From Methanobacteriota archaeon (GTDB taxonomy: Archaea; Halobacteriota; Methanomicrobia; Methanomicrobiales; Methanospirillaceae): a stretch of 7,316 nucleotides of DNA. The stretch lies in the NCBI GenBank assembly GCA_009779205.1, contig WRER01000030.1:1-7316 (forward strand), in the 5' to 3' direction. The notes under the pieces are model-generated. The model was not told where the DNA came from and searched no databases. It saw only the letters and a list, made by a program, of their open reading frames with translations. Positions 6,715 to 7,316 of this stretch are shown here, piece after piece. Position numbers and translations under genes: made by a program. Positions within the stretch are counted from its first letter, which is position 1. Each line of letters opens with the position of its first letter.

Positions 6715-7316
6715 TTACCAGAACCGATGTGTTCTGATGTAATTTCTTTCTGCGGTTAGAATTTCTTTATATAATGCATCTCCATCATACTGTTTTGCCA
6801 AAATTCGCGATGCAGTGTCAGGCCCGACACCTTTTGCTGCAAGTACTATCATCGCTTTTTTTCCAGACGATAAAACGATGCTTGCATTCATCATAAGGCG
6901 CCTCTCAATTGCCTTTTCCTCACTCGTTTTTTCTTTTTTGCGAAGAATGGAGAGATTTTCAACCTCATAGGGCTTGATTGCAGCAATGAGTCTTGCCTGA
7001 CACTTTGGGCAGATCGGTTGATCCGGAGCTCGTTCTATGGTCGTTCTTGTCTGCCATTTCTTGCAGTACATACAGGCAAGAATTATCTCCTGAGACATGA
7101 GCCGGTGCTTGAGTGTTGCAATAATAGCCTGATCTGCTGTTGGAGGAGGTACCTGATCTCGTGATGAAAAGAGTCCGGCAGCACCGATCATGCTTGGGGG
7201 TCCCTGTACAATGCCGATCTCTTCACCCTGTACTTTTGAAAAGATCTCCTCTGCATGCAGAATGTCCATGTATCGTGAGAACAATTCACGATATGTTTCA
7301 TCCTGGATTGCAGGCA
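6715..7316 (-). CDS. Archaeal Lhr-like ATP-dependent helicase, C-terminal fragment (5' end outside window)
   Basis: The minus-strand frame is open to the right edge, reading about 200 residues to a TAA stop at 6715-6717; the TTG at 7284 is not a true start because the frame continues upstream (…QDETYREL before it). The visible part carries QGPPS and PPPTADQAI, then a four-cysteine probable zinc site (CMYC and CPKC, encoded at 7000-7074), a basic helix rich in K and E, the GVGPDTASRIL motif resembling a helix-hairpin-helix (6800-6831), and the terminal AERNYIRTHRFW. This arrangement matches the C-terminal end of archaeal large helicase-related (Lhr) DEAD/DEAH proteins, which unwind nucleic acids in repair or replication-associated processes. 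The helicase core is beyond the edge, so the assignment rests on the tail alone. It is convergent with the REC-PAS gene, with 23 bp between stops and no clear terminator. Confidence 0.75.
   Translation of the reverse strand, partial: PAIQDETYRELFSRYMDILHAEEIFSKVQGEEIGIVQGPPSMIGAAGLFSSRDQVPPPTADQAIIATLKHRLMSQEIILACMYCKKWQTRTTIERAPDQPICPKCQARLIAAIKPYEVENLSILRKKEKTSEEKAIERRLMMNASIVLSSGKKAMIVLAAKGVGPDTASRILAKQYDGDALYKEILTAERNYIRTHRFW

Noticed and set aside
7282..7284. TTG as the start of the helicase-like gene
   Set aside because: The frame stays open to the window edge with protein-like sequence, and the visible part is only the C-terminal tail of a large helicase.
1..7316. CRISPR array, insertion sequence, tRNA or rRNA
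   Set aside because: No regularly spaced direct repeats, transposase motifs, terminal inverted repeats or cloverleaf-like sequence were seen on either strand.

Overview
The window looks archaeal, most likely from a methanogen of the Methanomicrobia (Methanomicrobiales-like). The reasons are the C-terminal end of an archaeal-type Lhr helicase, a sensor kinase with the RHDVLNQL phospho-acceptor box common in methanogen PAS kinases, TATA-like rather than -35/-10 promoter elements, and weak or absent Shine-Dalgarno sites at several starts. The assignment to genus is not possible from this sequence alone. I ran no database search; family names come from recognised motifs.

Layout. Positions 1-2427 (minus strand) hold the first 809 codons of a membrane sensor histidine kinase: TM1, extracytoplasmic dCache domain, TM2, HAMP, two PAS domains, phospho-acceptor helix. 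The ATPase domain lies beyond the left edge. Positions 2428-2772 are a divergent intergenic region of about 345 bp containing two inverted repeats and TATA-like elements. Positions 2773-5846 (plus strand) hold three tightly packed genes: an FAD-dependent oxidoreductase of the UDP-galactopyranose mutase/protoporphyrinogen-oxidase-like superfamily, a GT-B (family 4) glycosyltransferase overlapping it by ATGA, and a GT-A (family 2) glycosyltransferase 27 bp further on. Positions 5891-6691 (plus) hold a REC-PAS response regulator with its own Shine-Dalgarno site and a TATA-like box. Positions 6715-7316 (minus) hold the C-terminal 200 residues of an Lhr-like helicase, convergent with the regulator and open at the right edge.

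How they may work together. The oxidoreductase and two glycosyltransferases form a plausible small operon for a cell-surface glycan or glycolipid. It is bracketed by a sensor kinase transcribed divergently and a REC-PAS regulator transcribed in the same direction, so a signalling link is possible, but only gene order supports it. No mobile element, CRISPR array, tRNA or rRNA was seen. Most of the window is of recognisable families; the least explained parts are the regulatory intergenic region and the substrate of the three-gene glycan module.
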